64,000 nt of DNA, taken from assembly GCF_037038585.1 (NCBI RefSeq), contig NC_092521.1, positions 70,298,898-70,362,897 on the forward strand, read 5' to 3'. The notes under the pieces were generated by a model. The model was given only the letters and a program-made list of their open reading frames with translations. It did not search any database and was not told the DNA's origin. Positions 37,523-49,282 of this stretch are shown here, one piece after another. This stretch comes from Patagioenas fasciata. Lineage: Eukaryota; Chordata; Aves; Columbiformes; Columbidae. The position numbers and the translations under genes are program-made. Within the stretch, counting starts at the first letter, position 1. Each line of letters starts with the position of its first letter.

Positions 37523-37528
37523 AATAAA
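37523..37528 (+). terminator. FRRS1L: Candidate proximal poly(A) signal
   Basis: First AATAAA after the FRRS1L stop, 360 bp downstream. The following sequence has only a modest GT-rich element, so usage is uncertain. Confidence 0.35.
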
Positions 37529-39724
37529 ATTGCCTTCCAAATTGCTCCCCAAAAGCAAAATTGGGAAGACATTATAATGGTATTTGGTACTTCTGGAGCA
37601 GATAGCACAACTCTAAGTGCAGCTTGTGAACTTAAGATCAGGATACCGACACAGTATTATAAAACCTGCCCTTCAGTAATGGGCAGTTCTCCCACTTCTT
37701 AAATATATTTATCAAGGCCTACTTGCTCTGGTACTTTCCAAAACTAAACTTGCATAATCTAGCATTAACATGATTTTTTTTTTAATGGAAAAGAAGTGAT
37801 GAATGTCTTTATAATAACAGTGTTTCAACAGCCTTCTTGAAAGAAATGACTACTTCCTTTATGAGTGAAATATAAAGTTATTTAAACAAGGGGAAAGGAG
37901 AATACAGGAATATAAATTGTCCATGCATAGAAAAAACAGGTGTAGAACATAGAGAATATGGAAGTTCCCAACAAACCATAGAACATTCTCCCAATAGATT
38001 AAATACTTTTTTCTCTTTTTATGAAAAAACAGTAATATTGCTGACATGTAAATATATTTTTAAGCAGTTGCATAGTAGTAATCTGTTTTTCTGTGTTGTA
38101 TGCCTGTATATCCCGTTCATGTTGCAGATGAATATGGGCAGCTGGTGTTAACCTACAAAGAAATGGAAACAGAATTTCAATTTTTATGTAAGAAAAGACA
38201 GGGATTAATAAGAAGAGCAGTATCTTTAGCTTCATCAAACCGTTTCTAAAATGTAGTTACTGTAGAAAAAGATGAGCTAAAGAGTAAATACATTAGATTT
38301 TTTAAATCACCAATAAATATTACTAAGATAAGTGCTAAATGTTACTGGAATGGAAAGTGTCAAAATGTATTTCTGAGCCATGAAATATTATGAAAAACTT
38401 TGAGTCCTCGTGGAGAATTTCTGTTCTTCACCCAATGGGAAGTGTATGATGCATACATGTGTAGCAGTAAAATGTGCTAAGGTAAGGTCGCTCATTCACT
38501 TCCCAACTTGCATTGAAATTCTACTTAGATAGAATTAAAATTTAAATTGTGCCAAAGTTCTGTCTGAGGTGGTATGCTTGAGAGCTCTGTAACATGGGAT
38601 CTGGTAAAGTGTGTGATGGACCTCCTATTATACTTATTGCTGCATAGAATGTGAAAAGATTAACTGGCTTTGTTGTGTTTGCATCATTATTCACAGACTG
38701 AAGTTTGTAGACTAATTATTTTTAGGCTCAGCATTCTTCAAACATATGCATAAAGTATATGAATAAGAATTGAAAAGGAATTTATCTCCACCACACACAC
38801 TTGATCACTATTTCAAAAGAAAGATTGCTTAGTAATGTATGCCTTCATTGATGTCTTTAAGGATTTGTTCACTTAAGATTGCTGGACTAGAGTTCAGGAT
38901 GGGGAAGAGAAATTCAGAATGAAGTGAACTTTGAAAATGCATCTAGTAGCTTTACTTAGTATAAATTACTTCTCTCAGGTTGGATGACCTATTCATCATC
39001 TGATGAAATACATAGTAGAGACCGCCTAATAAGGAAGGTCTGCTATGGTCCACAATGGCTGTAAAATTTAGTCTTAAGATTGGCTGAAGCAGAAAGCTGA
39101 AGCCTCGAATAATGAATTTTATATTCAGCAATCAAGTGAAGAAATCATTAGGGCAAATTCTTTCTCCCTGATGGTAATTTGTAGGTAGCTGAGATACTGC
39201 AGTTCTTTCTCAGAGATCACAGCTATTTAAAGTAGCCTCAGGGTTGCTTTAGTTTATGGCCTTGTATTTACTGTTTTAGTTTCAGATACTTACCTGATTA
39301 CCCACTAAAGGGCTAATCTAATAACTGAAAGGTACTGAAGTAGAATAGAAACCCATTTTGGCTCCACTTTTCTTTAATACAGTGCTGGATTTAGGATATC
39401 CTGCTGGTCGGGAGCACAGAGGGTTGTTACGATGACAATAATAACTGAGCTAAACTTGCAAACGCTTACATGGAGTCAGGCTCTAAAGCAACAGCAAATT
39501 CAGAACAGAGACAGCTGCTTAAGGATGTGTCTGCTGCAAAGTATAAACTGCTTCAGTCTTCAGTTGTATCCATGTTTTCAATTAAGGTAAAAAATAAGGT
39601 TTTTTTCTTTACTTTTTCAGTTGACTTGTCAGTGTGCTGCCTGATGTTTTCGTCATCATATTTTCTGTTGTGGAAGTACTAGCAAAAACATGCACTTCTA
39701 TAAAAACTTTCACCCAAGCTTCAA

Positions 39725-39752
39725 AATACTTAATTAGCACTAATTAAGTATT
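39725..39752. promoter_or_regulatory. 28-bp palindrome with two TAATTA cores
   Basis: AATACTTAATTAG and CTAATTAAGTATT are perfect 13-bp inverted repeats with a CA spacer. Each arm has a TTAATTAG homeodomain-type core. It may be a dimer site for homeodomain factors or a cruciform-prone AT palindrome. Confidence 0.55.
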
Positions 39753-42700
39753 GCTAATCAAATGGGAGGAAATATAAGGTGGCAACAAGGAGCAAGCAAG
39801 CTATTCTTTGGCATTTCAGCTGATGGTTGAGTTTATTACTGAGTGTGAGTGTTGCTCTTCAGAGTGGGAAAAGCAGGAATATGAGAATCAAGGTGACAAT
39901 GAAGGTACAAGTGTTCAGAAGTTATTAGCTGAGAAGAAATATGGGAAGAAAAAGGCTATAAGATAAATGAAAAGCCTTTAACTCAGTGGTATTTAACTTT
40001 GTGATATTTGGTAAGCTTTAATATTTGAGTAGGTTTAGTGACTTGTCATGGAAGGTATTTTGGTTTTCATGTGATTTTTCTTTTTAACATGGAAAAGCAG
40101 GATTGATCGGTGTTTATACAAAGCTACTACAAAGCAGCTTTCTTCGAAATAATTTTAAAGTGATTCTGGCATTTCAAGTAATTTTTTTTAAAATTTTTCT
40201 AACAAACAAGTATCAACACAAACTGAAGAAAAGGCTCTGGCTCCTTTTCCAAAGGAGAAATTTCCTTCTCCAAACCATTTTGAGTTTCCTTATAGTGACT
40301 ACTAGCAAGCAGCTGTTAAAGAATGCATTTCAAAAGTGTTTTTGTTTTGTGAATTACTTGATTAAAGGTGACCTAGTAAAGAGGTATAGTGTTTAGACAG
40401 AATATGTTTAGAGTATGGTGTGCTTTGGAAATTTAACTTTGATTATTAGTTAGAAAAACAGGACTGGCAAAGACCATAAGGCATTAATTAACGTCCTTGA
40501 ACACGATCTTTCTATGCAGAACAAAATTCAGTTCTGACTGTTGCTTGTTACATTAACTGTGTTATCACCCTTGGCTCACTCTGTCCATTGTATCTGGAAT
40601 GTTTTATACTTAAAGTTTGTAAGTTAGATGGAGGAGAAATCGGCTGTTTATTTTGTGACAGTGCCTATTGCGAAGCGACATTGTTTTTTAACTGTAGTGT
40701 CTGACTAGTACCCTGCTACAAATAATAAGCTGCACCTAAAATTACATTCTTAGTAAGCAGGATAGTATAAAGAAGGGGAAATAAAAATGGAAAAGGCAGA
40801 CTTCTGAAAAGCCACTTTTTTGGTCTCTGGAATCAAATAACGATGTCTGTTTTCATGTATAGGTGAGAAGCTTTTAGATGCTAATTGATTCCTCTCTCAA
40901 AAAAACCCCTAGCTGATTTGATAGTCATTTGAAACAGGGCAATGCTTTCTCCAAAACTTTTATTATAAGGGAAATACTCTGGGTTTGAAAGAGAACATAT
41001 TGATGAGAAAAGCTTGAAATCCCTCTCTGGCCTTCTTGTCCTTGATTGGTTTTGCAATATTTGGATAACAAGTAAAAAAAATACTTGTGGTCTCCCTAGT
41101 CTGAGGAAACCCCCAGATTGGGTTAAAAGTTGTCAAAGCCATGTTTGGCACTGACTTTTCCAGTCTGTGACACAGGGATTAGAGAATGACTGGAGCATGG
41201 TGTACATCAGCAAACCCAGGTTTTGAAGCTGGCTTTGGGCACCACCATATCCTGGGTCTGAACCAAGGAGAAGAGCCCTAGTACTGCCTCTATCTACTCA
41301 ATGGCTACTGCAAAATGGAAATAGCCAACAGCACAACCCACGCGACACCAAATCACTTAAATATGCTTATCTTCTTTTGCCAAACCGTGGATGGTGCTCT
41401 TACTGTGAGTGTTTATGTCTAGTCTCCCTCTACCATGCCCCTGGTCAGTAGCTGGTGCCCTGTCCCGGTTTCCACAGATGCCTTGTCCTGTTTAGTGAGG
41501 TGATCCAGAGAAGTCTCAGCCCAGTTGTGAAGAAGAGTTAGTGGGTAAAGGAGGACTGACAGCTGCCTTCATGATTAGCCAGGTCACAATTAGAAACCTG
41601 TGTCATTGATGATACTCCAGTTACCCATAAGTAAATGAGAGCTGTAAGTTTAAGGGAAAAGGCATGTCTCCCTATTTTTTGCTTGTTTTCTCCTTCCTTA
41701 CTTTCTCATTGCTCCATGCATCAGTGTTTACAAAGAAGCAAATTATTCTCCTGTTAGAGAACAGTCCCTCTGTCTGGTCTTTCTTATCTCTTCCAAGATC
41801 GCTGGAAGTTTGCACCATGCAGTACCCTAGAGAGAGAATTAAAGCTCATATGCAAACTTTGTGACTTCTGTTAGCATTAAATTGCATTTTGTAACTCTGT
41901 GGTTGTTGGTTTGCCATGCTGATGTGTAACAGATGTACTTTTTTTCACCTTTTTTTTTTTTTTTCATATATATCTCCAAATAGTTTCCTCAAAGAAAAGT
42001 GTTGGGTGATAGTGGGGAATAGCTTTGGTAGAAGGAAACGTGTGTTTCACAGAATTACAGAAGGTCTAATATCACTCATTTTCAGAGATATCTACTGTGA
42101 GAGTGCTAGTATATGTTGTATAACTGGTCTAAAGCCTTAGCTTTATGATAGCGGTAGAAACACGTTTAGCTATTATAGTTGTTTTGGTGCTTCATGAAGC
42201 TGTGTATGTACATAACTTGCATGAATTGGCATCTTCCATTTCAACCCTGACTCCACAGCCTGTGTTAAGTGGGCAGAGCAGCCTGCTTGGGTGCTACATA
42301 GTGAGGCATAGGTGCCCTCAAACAGTTTAGGATAAGAGAACTAAGACACTGGTTATAGGGCTGAACGACAAGGTTTTGGCCTATTTCCTGTTTTCGCATG
42401 AGTTTATATTTGGCAGAGCACATCTGGCACTTTTAATTCACAAGCAAATATTACTTGATGTGAACAGAAGGAACAGAATCTGATGTTAATGAGAATTTAG
42501 CTTTTCTGCAGGTCCCAGCTGCGTAAGGGCTGATGTGCACAAAGGTCAGATGGTGCCTTGTGATGTGCATTCCCATCAGACTCCAAAGCATGAGCCAGAG
42601 GCTTGATCTTGCCTTTGGAGGTCATGAAAACCTGTCAAGACCCTGTAGACAGCAGCAATGGCTGCTGTGCATGTACCTGTTCACTGGCCATTTTACAAAC

Positions 42701-43404
42701 TACTGCTGCAGCCATTGGAGTATCAAAAGGTGGAGGCTCTACATGTTTTCTTACCAGCTTTTGTTGCACATCGTCTATTTCACCAATTAAATTTCATTAT
42801 CAGTATTTCTGTAGCATTAGGGCCTAATGTAGGTCTCATATAGTATGTCCAGCACAGGTATGGATCTAACTAGGAAGTTTTAAAGAAAATGTCAATTTCC
42901 TCAGTGCAAAAATTAACCAATTTTTGTTTTTGCCATATGTCAACTTTTTGCCACTTTTTTTTTTTTCCATATCTAGTTATTTCTGTGTAAATTCTATGTC
43001 GAGGTATCTGATTTTTGCTGATACAGAGTAAGATCAAGGTAAAACAGGTTTAGAAAAATAAGGTTTATTAGTATGAAATAATCACTTAGGTAACTTCCAT
43101 TTTGTTGATTTTTTAAATTTTTTTTTTAACAGTGGGTTTGGTAAAATTATGTATCCTGAACTTGATTATTTAACTTATCTAATTTGGGCTCTGATAGTGA
43201 GGCAAAAGCAATGTAATTTTGAAATGTCAAGGAGGACGTGTGCAGCCTGTGGAGTTGATAGGTGTGAAAAAGCAGACTTAAAAGACATTACTTGCTTTGA
43301 AAAAATCTGTGATTTGAGTTGAAAATAGCAATGAATCTGCTGTACGGAAAGGGACCGATTTAATTTTTTTTTTTCTCCCCTTGGATTGCTGAGTAGTTTA
43401 AATT

Positions 43405-43668
43405 GCACTCATAGACTGTGTCAGGTTGGAAGGAACCCCTGAGAATCATCAAATCCAGCTCCCTGCTCCTTGCAGGACTACCTGATACTAAACCATATGA
43501 CCAAGAGTGTCATCCAGATGCTTCTTGAACTCTGTCAGGTTTGGTTCTGTGACCATTTCCCTGGGGAGCCTGTTCCACTGACCGAACACCCTCTCAGTGA
43601 ACAATCTTTTCCCAATCTCCAACCTGAACTGCCCCTGACCCAGCTTCATAGTCATTCACACCTGTTGC
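43405..43668 (-). mobile_element. CR1 LINE, old 3' fragment
   Basis: The antisense landmarks GTCAGGTTGGAAGGAACCCC, CCTGGGGAGCCTGTTCCACTG and CCCAATCTCCAACCTGAACT are present but diverged. The tail 8-mers are gone. Both edges are approximate. Confidence 0.88.
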
Positions 43669-44421
43669 TTTTGCCCCACTTCTGTGTTTCTTATCTAAGT
43701 AGGAATGTTCTTTCAAACTGAAGTGAGGTTGGGATACTTGCAGGACTTCAGAGCCCATGTTTTAGAACAGCTGCTGCTCTGTATAGGTTAATTTTGATCT
43801 GTAATTAGAGGCTATTTAGGAATGACCTTACAAGGTGAATTTTTATGTGGCACTCTTAAGAAACTTTCTGTAAAGATTAGAGTGTTACAAAATTACCTGG
43901 TAACAATACTTTTCTGAGCTGTTTCGAAATGATACTTCCTCAAATTCACATTTACAATTTTTAAAGAAGTAATGGTATTTTTCAAAAGTGCCAAGCAGCT
44001 GCAAATCTCTTATGGCTCCAATGCATGCTCAGAGCAGTGAACATTTCATGCCAACTAGTGATTGCAACACATTGCCTAATTTAGTTTTGCATCTCTCTTA
44101 AGTTTGACATCATTGAGTTCAATTTCATAAGATGGTGTTAGTAGAAAACTAAATAAAGGAACAATTCACTTAGGTTGTGTGCCAAGGAATGAAAATATGC
44201 TTGCTGATTTTTTTTTTTTTTCATAAGCGATCTGCAAAGTTTAGATTAATGAAAAATGTTCTTCCCAGAATTAATATTTAGGCAGTGTAAATTTGTTGAA
44301 GGTATTTTTTGTGTGTGTGTAAGTCTGAGAATTATACAAGGCAGTTTAACAGCAAAAGGATAGACTCTGCTTTGGAGAGAAAATAAGACAAAACACAGGC
44401 TCCTAGCTGATTATTTTTCTT

Positions 44422-44458
44422 GGGGGGGGGGGGGGGTGCGGGTGCGGGGAGGGGCATG
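44422..44458 (+). repeat. G15 run and G-rich cluster
   Basis: Fifteen consecutive G at 44422-44436 are followed by TGCGGGTGCGGGGAGGGG. The tract has enough G-runs to form a G-quadruplex on the sense strand of any FRRS1L 3' UTR that reaches it. Confidence 0.8.
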
Positions 44459-45628
44459 TGGCACACAGAGTGATCCAGAAGAATCTACAGAAACCTGAGA
44501 TGTTACCTGCTAGGGTATTATGTTTGTGGTTTTTATATACTAACCTTTTGTCAACTTCTTTAGTGCAAAAATTAGCCTCACATTAATGTTTTTACAGTAT
44601 TATTTACATTTTTTTCCAAACAAGATGAAACGAGGGTAAGTTCAGTAAGTCAAGAAAATACTCTTGTATAAAGTATTAGTACAATAGGAAAGGAAGCACA
44701 GATGCTATATTTAAATCTAGGAGGAAACAAATCTTATTAAGTACAAAACATGGTATCTACTTCTGAAATATTGGACTCACATATAAAGCAATTATTTATT
44801 TTTCAGTTTTTCACAGTTGCTATTAACCCAGTGATAAAAATTGAAAAAGAAAAAATTACCACAACAGAACCTCTCTAAAGCTGGAAGTATCATGCAAGTC
44901 TTCACACAATCAAAGATGAAATTCCCAACCTATTAACTAAATAGAAAAATGGACCCTGATATGTGTGTGATGTTCCAAGCTTTTATTTAGGCAGATCGGT
45001 TTTGTTAGTATGTTTGAAGGACCATGAATTCTGTTTAGGTTAAAACAGACGCTTGGTCTTCCTTGGTATTTCTGATTAATATATCCTGAGGTCTGGTTTG
45101 CTTTAACCTCTTTGTAAGTAAGCAGGCTGTCGTAACTATGTTAACTCTTGCTGCTTTTTTTTGCATTACATGAAGTGTAATGGTTGAACCTGAAATGCCA
45201 TCTCTACCTTCTGGCTTTGCTCAGCATTTTCAAGACTAATATATAGATAAAACTTAAAAATAAACAACTTGTAACTATAGTGCTTAGTGGCCTTCTGCAT
45301 TTTTTATGCCAGGCTCTGTTCTGTATGCCAATACTCAGCATCCATGTGAAGGCCACAAACATTTGGTTGGGTAGGAGTGCGGAACTGGGGTTTTGTAGTT
45401 TAGAGGTAATCATCAAACTACTTTGTATTTATGCACTAGTATTTTCAGAAAAATAACACTGAATGAATACATAATGAAATTATGGTGACCTACAAGGACT
45501 ACTTTACAATCAGTGCATGCCCTGAAATATTGCTTTGTAACATCTGTTTTATACTAAATACTTGGTGTTCAAGTGAGTCTTGTTAGCTATTTGACAGTGA
45601 CAGACAATAATATTTATAAACCTGTTAC

Positions 45629-45634
45629 AATAAA
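45629..45634 (+). terminator. FRRS1L: Candidate distal poly(A) signal
   Basis: AATAAA with a GT-rich downstream element (TGTGTGGTATGG) about 25 bases later, the canonical spacing for cleavage and polyadenylation. If used by FRRS1L it would give an 8.5-kb 3' UTR. Confidence 0.35.
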
Positions 45635-45669
45635 TGCCTTTTTAGTCTAAGAAAATGTGTGGTATGGCA

Positions 45670-47930
45670 TTTATAAAAGGGAAAAAAAAGGTCTCGGTGA
45701 GGCTGAAGAAGTCTCTACTGCTGCTCTGTGTTAACAATCCTTCCCGTACCATGGATTTGAATGTGTTACCCTGAGTAATCCCATTTAAGTCAGTGAGGCT
45801 GGTCATAGTAGCAAATTAACAGGTGGTGGGCACTACACTCTTTTTTTTTTGCTATCAGAATCACAGTGCAGATGTAAATAAATGTAATAACCTGTATTTC
45901 AACAAAGTATTAATCCAATTTTCACTTACTAAAAGTGAGTAGAATGTAGACGTTCCTGTGGTGGCCTCTATGCTGTGTTTTTGTAACTTATTTGATGCAA
46001 CTATAATCAAGTTGCCAGTAATACAAATGTGGATGTTCTTTGTCTACTGCCATCACTGCCTCATTGCTAGGCCAGTTGGAGGAGCTCCTGAAGCACTCTG
46101 AACAGGCTTTTGCAGGGAAGAAGGTGCAATTATATTGGAGATTTGGAAGAGAGAAGGAACTCCTATAATGCTCCTCAAGCAAAAGCAGCTGTAGAAGTCT
46201 CCCAAACAGGGATGCTTTGATTTCTGTGATCTCTCAGGTTTGAGCAGGTATTTTAGCTCCTTGCTGGCAGAGTGAGAAGAATTTTCTCAAGGCATAGAGA
46301 AAAGTGTTGCTTTTACATTGTGTGCCCTGTTGTGTTTGTAGTACTGCTACCTGGTAGTTTCAGGCTGCAACAAAGGTTGGGTCTTGTGTGCGATCAACAA
46401 AGGCCTTAAATATACTTAGTACAGAGTCTTATGTTCTGGTTGTCTTGTGCTACTTAACATTTGACAGATTGGTAAGGCACTTTGTTACAAACCCGATGAG
46501 ACCAAAATATTCTCCTGTTACTTGGATGTCTGTATGTCCAACTCTCATTCCACGCACACAGCTGCTGTGTGGGCTAGCACTCTGGATTTTGTTCATCCCC
46601 AGGTTGTGCTGTTGCTGTGTTCTGCATGCTGGCCCAGCGAGGGAGCATCTTTCTGTTGATGCTATTGACTGCTCTGCATTACGACCACACATTTCATTCC
46701 CCTTGTTAACTGAACAAGATTTGTAGCCTTCTACACGAATCATTCAGGTATAGCACTGCTGATAACACCGCATACTTTAACTGAGATACTGAATAAAGTT
46801 GTTTCTGCAATAAAAGTCACTGCTCTAATCACTGGGTACAACCAGAGCCAACATTCCCAAGAGCTGGATTTCATTTCTTTTTATCACTGTTTAGTACATG
46901 ATGTTTAATTTGGAGTCATCTTATCTTAGCAGTTGATCTGCGTAAAAGATTAAATCTTAATTAATCCCAAAATACAAATGTATGTGCCAGTGACCTAAAA
47001 ATACAAAGTTTATATCTTAATTATGAACTTCAAAGATTTTTTTTTCTTTGGTCCTGCTACTATTGAAACTACAGTTGTTTATGTGAAGTGTTTTTCATTC
47101 ATCTGAAGAGGATATTAGTTTGTCATTGAACTGAGGTGAAGTAATGAAGTGAGATTAACCCCAACCAAACCTTCACAGAAGTTCATTAACACAAGCTAAA
47201 ACAAAGAGAAAGTCTCTCAAGTAGGGATAGTTATTTTCTAAATACACAGGCCAGTACTGACACCTTGTGGCTTCATTCCCGAGTTGTTTTATAATTCCAT
47301 GTGGTTATTTCAGGTATAAAAATTGTGATTTAACTTGCTGTTGTAAGTGTTGTCTGTCTCCTCTGCTTCATGGCCACCTCAGTACCTGGTATTTTGGTAT
47401 CAGGTGTTAGACAGCTTGTAACTTTAAGCTGTGTTGACCGCACCTCAAGTGAACAAGAACAAGGGATGTCTGGGGTCTATTGAAGGGGATTCAAAAAGCT
47501 TCAGATCAATATACAAAATTGTGGGTGGCAGTGCAACAGCAGACACATGTTACAAGATTCTCTCTTCCTATTTAGTACCTCATTTTATATTTCTCTCTGC
47601 AGGGGAGAGCACTGAGAACTATCAATAATTGCTACGTGTGTATTTTTAGGCACATACATGTTTTCTACACTGACACAAAAGCATTCCTTAGCTGCTCTCT
47701 TCACCACTGAAGAATTACTAATAGCAAAAAAAAAAATCTAAAGGGACTGTTGGAGAGTTTCTGGTAGTTTAGGACCCTGCGGTTGACTACTTATCTATAG
47801 CCATAAAAATGCCTAAACCACAATGTATCAGTGCAATTTATACCTAAATTGGCATCTAATGTAAAACCACATAACATTTCAACTTAAACAAAAACAGCTG
47901 TTGAGGCTGCAGTTGCTGCTTGAAATCTGT
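45670..47930. other. Intergenic between FRRS1L and TMEM245, nothing recognised
   Basis: AT-rich sequence without gene or repeat calls. Two further AATAAA hexamers, at 46792 and 46809, could be later poly(A) signals of FRRS1L. Confidence 0.5.
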
Positions 47931-47931
47931 T

Positions 47932-49282
47932 TACAGAATCACAGAACGTCAGGGATTGGAAGGGACCTCAAAAGGTCATCTAGTCCAATCCCCCTGTCAG
48001 ACAGGAACACCTAGATGAGGTTACACAGGAAGGTGTCCAGGCAGGATTTGAATGCCTCCAGAGTAGAAGACTCCATAACCTCCCTGGCCAGCCTGTTGCG
48101 GTCTTCTGTTGCCCTCACTGAGAAGAAGTTTCTTCTCAAATTTAAGTGGAACCTCTTGTGTTCCAGTTTGATCCCATTACCCCTTGTCCTACTGTTGGTT
48201 GTCATTGAGAAGAGCCTGGCTCCATCCTTGTGACACTCACCCTTTATATATTTGTAAACATTAATAAGGTCACCCCTCAGTCTTCTCCAAGCTAAAGAGC
48301 CCCATCTCCCTCAGCCTTTCCTCATAAGGGGGATGTTCCACTCCCTTAATTTTCTTCGTTGCCCTACACTGGACTCTCTCCAGCAGTTCCCTGTCCTTCT
48401 TGAACTGAGGGGCCCAGAACTGGACACAATATTCCAGATGGGGTCTCACCAGGGCAGAGTAGAGGGGAAGGAGAACCCCTCTCAATCTACTAACCACACC
48501 CCTTCTAATACACCCCAGGATGCCATTGGCCTTCCTGGCCACAAGAGCACAGTACTGGCTCATGGTCATCCTGCTGTCCACCAGGATCCCCAGGTCCCTT
48601 TCCCTACACTGTTCTCTAATATGTCATTCCCCAGCTTATACTGGAACCTGGGATTGTTCCTACCCAGATGCAAGACTCTATACACTTGCCCTTGTTACAT
48701 TTCATTAAGTTTTTCTCTGCCCAACTCTCCAGCCTGTCCAGATCTCACTGGATGGCAGCACAGCCTTCTGGCGTATCAGCCACTCCTCCCAGCTTGGTGT
48801 CATCAGCACACTTGCTGATAGTACACTCAATTCCCTTGTCCAAATTACTGATTAATACATTGAATAATACAGGCCCCAGTACTGACCCTTGAGGCACTCC
48901 ACTAGATACAGGCCTCCAACTGGACTCTGCCCCATTGACCACGACTCTCTGGCTTCTTTCTTTCAGCCAGTTCACAGTCCACCTCGCTATCCAATTGTCC
49001 AGACTGCAGTCCCTCAGTTTAGCTGTAAGGATGCTGTGGGAGACTGTATCAAATGCTTTACTGAAGTCAAGGTAGACCACATCCACCACTCTGCCATCAT
49101 CCATCCACCTCGTTATGTCCTCATAAAAGGTGATGAGGTTGGTCAAGCACGACTTCCTCTTGGTGAAGCCATGTTGACTGCCCCTAATGACCCTCTTGTC
49201 CTTGATATGGTTTGAGATGGCACCAAGGATAAGTTGCTCCATCAACTTGAGGTGTTTCTTATGAAGATCACACATCCTCCCT
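47932..49282 (-). mobile_element. CR1 LINE, 1.35 kb with reverse-transcriptase remnant (longest copy)
   Basis: The longest CR1 in the window. Its 3' tail is at the left (CAGAATCACAGAACG) and its 5' truncation near 49282. It covers the reverse-transcriptase palm through the 3' UTR. The coding frame is broken into several pieces by indels. Its 3' UTR matches the 24.1- and 53.7-kb copies, which puts them in one subfamily. Confidence 0.97.
48745..49275 (-). pseudogene. CR1 ORF2 reverse-transcriptase fragment, broken
   Basis: On the minus strand a frame of 176 codons carries reverse-transcriptase palm motif A ([15 protein letters not shown]) and motif B ([15 protein letters not shown]). Motif C reads CADDTKL (48791-48811), where the CR1 norm is FADDTKL. 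The frame then stops at 48745, and the remaining ORF2 continues in other frames (for example 48270-48581, [19 protein letters not shown]). The N-terminal endonuclease is absent. It is a dead LINE fragment. Confidence 0.95.

Larger units (their letters stand above)
37164..45660 (+). other. FRRS1L: FRRS1L 3' UTR and 3' flank (extent uncertain)
   Basis: AT-rich, largely repeat-free DNA after the FRRS1L stop. It holds several AATAAA hexamers on the plus strand (37523, 38312, 40780, 44152, 45629). The one at 45629 is followed about 25 bases later by a GT-rich stretch (ATGTGTGGTATGG), the best combination seen. The transcript could end at any of these; a long brain-type 3' UTR is plausible but unproven. 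One CR1 fragment interrupts it at 43.4 kb. Confidence 0.5.
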
